Assembly: GCA_030730425.1 (NCBI GenBank)
Contig: JANQVH010000008.1
Location: forward strand, 8,295-45,308
From: Candidatus Nanopelagicaceae bacterium
GTDB lineage: Bacteria > Actinomycetota > Actinomycetes > Nanopelagicales > Nanopelagicaceae
Reading direction: 5' to 3'
Length of the DNA: 37,014 bases
Numbering within the stretch: the first letter of the stretch is position 1; each line of letters begins with the position of its first letter. Shown here in pieces: positions 36,394 to 37,014 of this stretch. Below the pieces are notes generated by a model that made no database searches, was not told where the DNA came from, and was given only the letters and a program-made list of their open reading frames with translations. A program made the position numbers and the translations under genes.

Positions 36394-36822
36394 CTGCTCA
36401 GAAAGCTTTTACAGGTTCTTCTTGGAATAACTCTTATCTATACCGGAACGCTTCATCTCACCTCTCAAAGATTAGAGTTCCAAGCTCAAGTACCCCCCTG
36501 GTTAGGTCTTGACCCAGACTTTGTAGTTCTTGCCTCTGGTTATGTTGAGATAGCACTTGGTATTTCATTACTTACTTTATGGAAATTTCGAAGAGAAGTT
36601 GGATTGGCCACAGCGCTCTTCTTTATTCTTATCTTCCCTGGAAATATCCGACAATATATTGATGGTATTGATGCATTTGGTCTAGATGCCGATCGTAAGC
36701 GAGCGATAAGGCTCTTATTTCAACCGCTCTTAGTTTTATGGGCGCTCTGGTCAACTGATGCTATTAAGAAATATATCTTGCGCGCCCGTAGGGATTCGAA
36801 CCCCAAACCTTCTGATCCGTAG
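36394..36822 (+). CDS. DoxX-like membrane protein, non-canonical start
   Basis: Four-helix membrane protein with DoxX-family features: GITLIYTGTLHL, QVPPWLGLDPDFVVLASGYVEIALG (36507-36581) and FPGNIRQYIDGIDAFGLD. The reading frame is open from 36367, but no ATG, GTG or TTG occurs before 36604, which is inside the protein. CTG at 36394 is the most sensible start (then LRKLLQVLLG), only 5 nt after the YCII stop. A start at 36604 would discard half the domain. The last 13 residues (ARRDSNPKPSDP type) are read through the opposite-strand tRNA fragment. Function unknown; relatives have been linked to redox or sulfur metabolism. Confidence 0.72.
   Translation: MLRKLLQVLLGITLIYTGTLHLTSQRLEFQAQVPPWLGLDPDFVVLASGYVEIALGISLLTLWKFRREVGLATALFFILIFPGNIRQYIDGIDAFGLDADRKRAIRLLFQPLLVLWALWSTDAIKKYILRARRDSNPKPSDP
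36781..36822 (-). pseudogene. 3' half of tRNA-Arg(ACG), probable attachment-site core
   Basis: On the minus strand the sequence contains, in order, the anticodon loop CTACGGA (anticodon ACG at 36820-36818), the 3' anticodon stem TCAGA, a variable loop, the T arm TGGGGTTCGAATCCCTA at 36805-36789, the 3' acceptor strand CGGGCGC and discriminator G. The 5' half does not follow: the anticodon stem partner TCTGA is replaced at 36823, exactly at the edge of the anticodon loop. The fragment from anticodon loop to 3' end is a common core for tyrosine integrases. The complete tRNA would lie at the far end of the element, outside the window. Confidence 0.75.
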
Positions 36823-36866
36823 CTTGTGAATTCCTAGGCCCTTCGGTCATCTAGGAATTCACTAAG
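36823..36866. repeat. Long perfect hairpin next to the tRNA fragment
   Basis: GTGAATTCCTAG at 36826-36837 pairs perfectly with CTAGGAATTCAC at 36851-36862. With one bulged T the stem extends to CTT/AAG, giving 15 pairs from 36823 to 36866, and the loop is 13 nt. The stem starts at the first base after the tRNA fragment. No T-run follows on either strand, so it is not a simple terminator. Confidence 0.75.
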
Positions 36867-36965
36867 TCTCTAACGTGCTTTGCGGCAGTCAGAGGACCAG
36901 ATGCTCTATCCGTATATCAAAGAGCAGTATGAGTCATCACATAGAGAAATACAAGGACTAAAAAA

Positions 36966-37003
36966 CGGGCAAATTAATCGGGCAACGGGCAGAAAAGCGG
37001 GCA
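36966..37003 (+). repeat. Four direct CGGGCA repeats
   Basis: CGGGCA occurs at 36966-36971, 36979-36984, 36986-36991 and 36998-37003, with start-to-start spacing of 13, 7 and 12 nt in AT-rich surroundings. About 145 nt from the tRNA fragment, they resemble arm-type integrase binding sites; regulator binding is the alternative. Confidence 0.55.
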
Positions 37004-37014
37004 AAGTTTTGGTG

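Larger units (their letters stand above)
36823..37014. other. Non-coding right end, probable edge of an integrated element
   Basis: I find no credible gene here. The stretch holds the hairpin, a sequence resembling the 5' half of a tRNA-Arg on the minus strand (CAGATGCTCTATCCGT at 36897-36912 on the plus strand), and the CGGGCA repeats. Direction and extent of the element cannot be seen. Confidence 0.5.

Noticed and set aside
36781-36912. Group I intron in the anticodon loop of a complete tRNA-Arg
   Set aside because: The interrupting stretch is about 66 nt, far too short for a group I core, and the 5' acceptor strand matching CGGGCGC is missing, so no complete tRNA can be formed.
36966-37003. 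CRISPR array
   Set aside because: The repeats are only 6 nt with 1-7 nt between them, far below CRISPR repeat and spacer lengths.

Overview
The window reads as a stretch of chromosome from a streamlined, AT-leaning actinobacterium. Gene order (tilS-hpt-ftsH-folE-folP-folB-folK-panC-nadB), GuaB1, RipA-like NlpC/P60, heme o synthase, a polyphosphate-glucokinase-type ROK protein and a DUF5941-type CDP-alcohol transferase are actinobacterial. The low GC, overlapping genes and near absence of spacers suggest a free-living planktonic lineage such as the freshwater acI group (Nanopelagicales). That placement is inference; no rRNA is present.

Layout. 1-9290 (minus): a housekeeping run with NAD (nadB, cut by the window edge), pantothenate (panC) and folate (folK, folB, folP, folE) synthesis, then ftsH, hpt, tilS, an NlpC/P60 wall hydrolase and ctaB. 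9320-15105: a possible small secreted protein, a PBP4-type carboxypeptidase, an HDAC-family deacetylase with a SPOUT methyltransferase, a low-molecular-weight phosphatase with a TPR protein, and an HtrA-like protease. 15182-20372: an MFS exporter, guaB1 and a three-gene DrrAB-like ABC exporter. 20476-26728: a class III aminotransferase, a ROK kinase and a potA-potD-potB-potC polyamine-type importer with a strong hairpin after potD. 26737-33213: the most unusual region, with GDPD, a family 2 glycosyltransferase, an orphan ABC-type membrane domain, two CDP-alcohol phosphotransferases, a divergent LicC/IPCT-like nucleotidyltransferase and a sulfotransferase. 33271-36822: pyroglutamyl peptidase, VKOR, a sugar dehydrogenase-like protein, two tiny membrane proteins, a YCII-like protein and a DoxX-like protein. 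The right edge holds only the 3' half of a tRNA-Arg(ACG), followed by a long perfect hairpin and four CGGGCA repeats. This looks like the end of an integrated element whose body lies outside the window.

Two window-wide patterns stand out. First, many operon-leading genes have a TANNNT -10 hexamer that ends 6-8 nt before the start codon, which implies leaderless mRNAs. Two divergent pairs even share one symmetric AGTATA -10. Second, four convergent gene pairs share a four-base TTAA or CTAA holding both stop codons. The best candidate for an undescribed system is the CDP-alcohol/nucleotidyltransferase cluster: it appears to be a split version of the IPCT-DIPPS enzyme, with a degenerate cytidylyltransferase domain kept in the fusion and an intact one encoded divergently next door.
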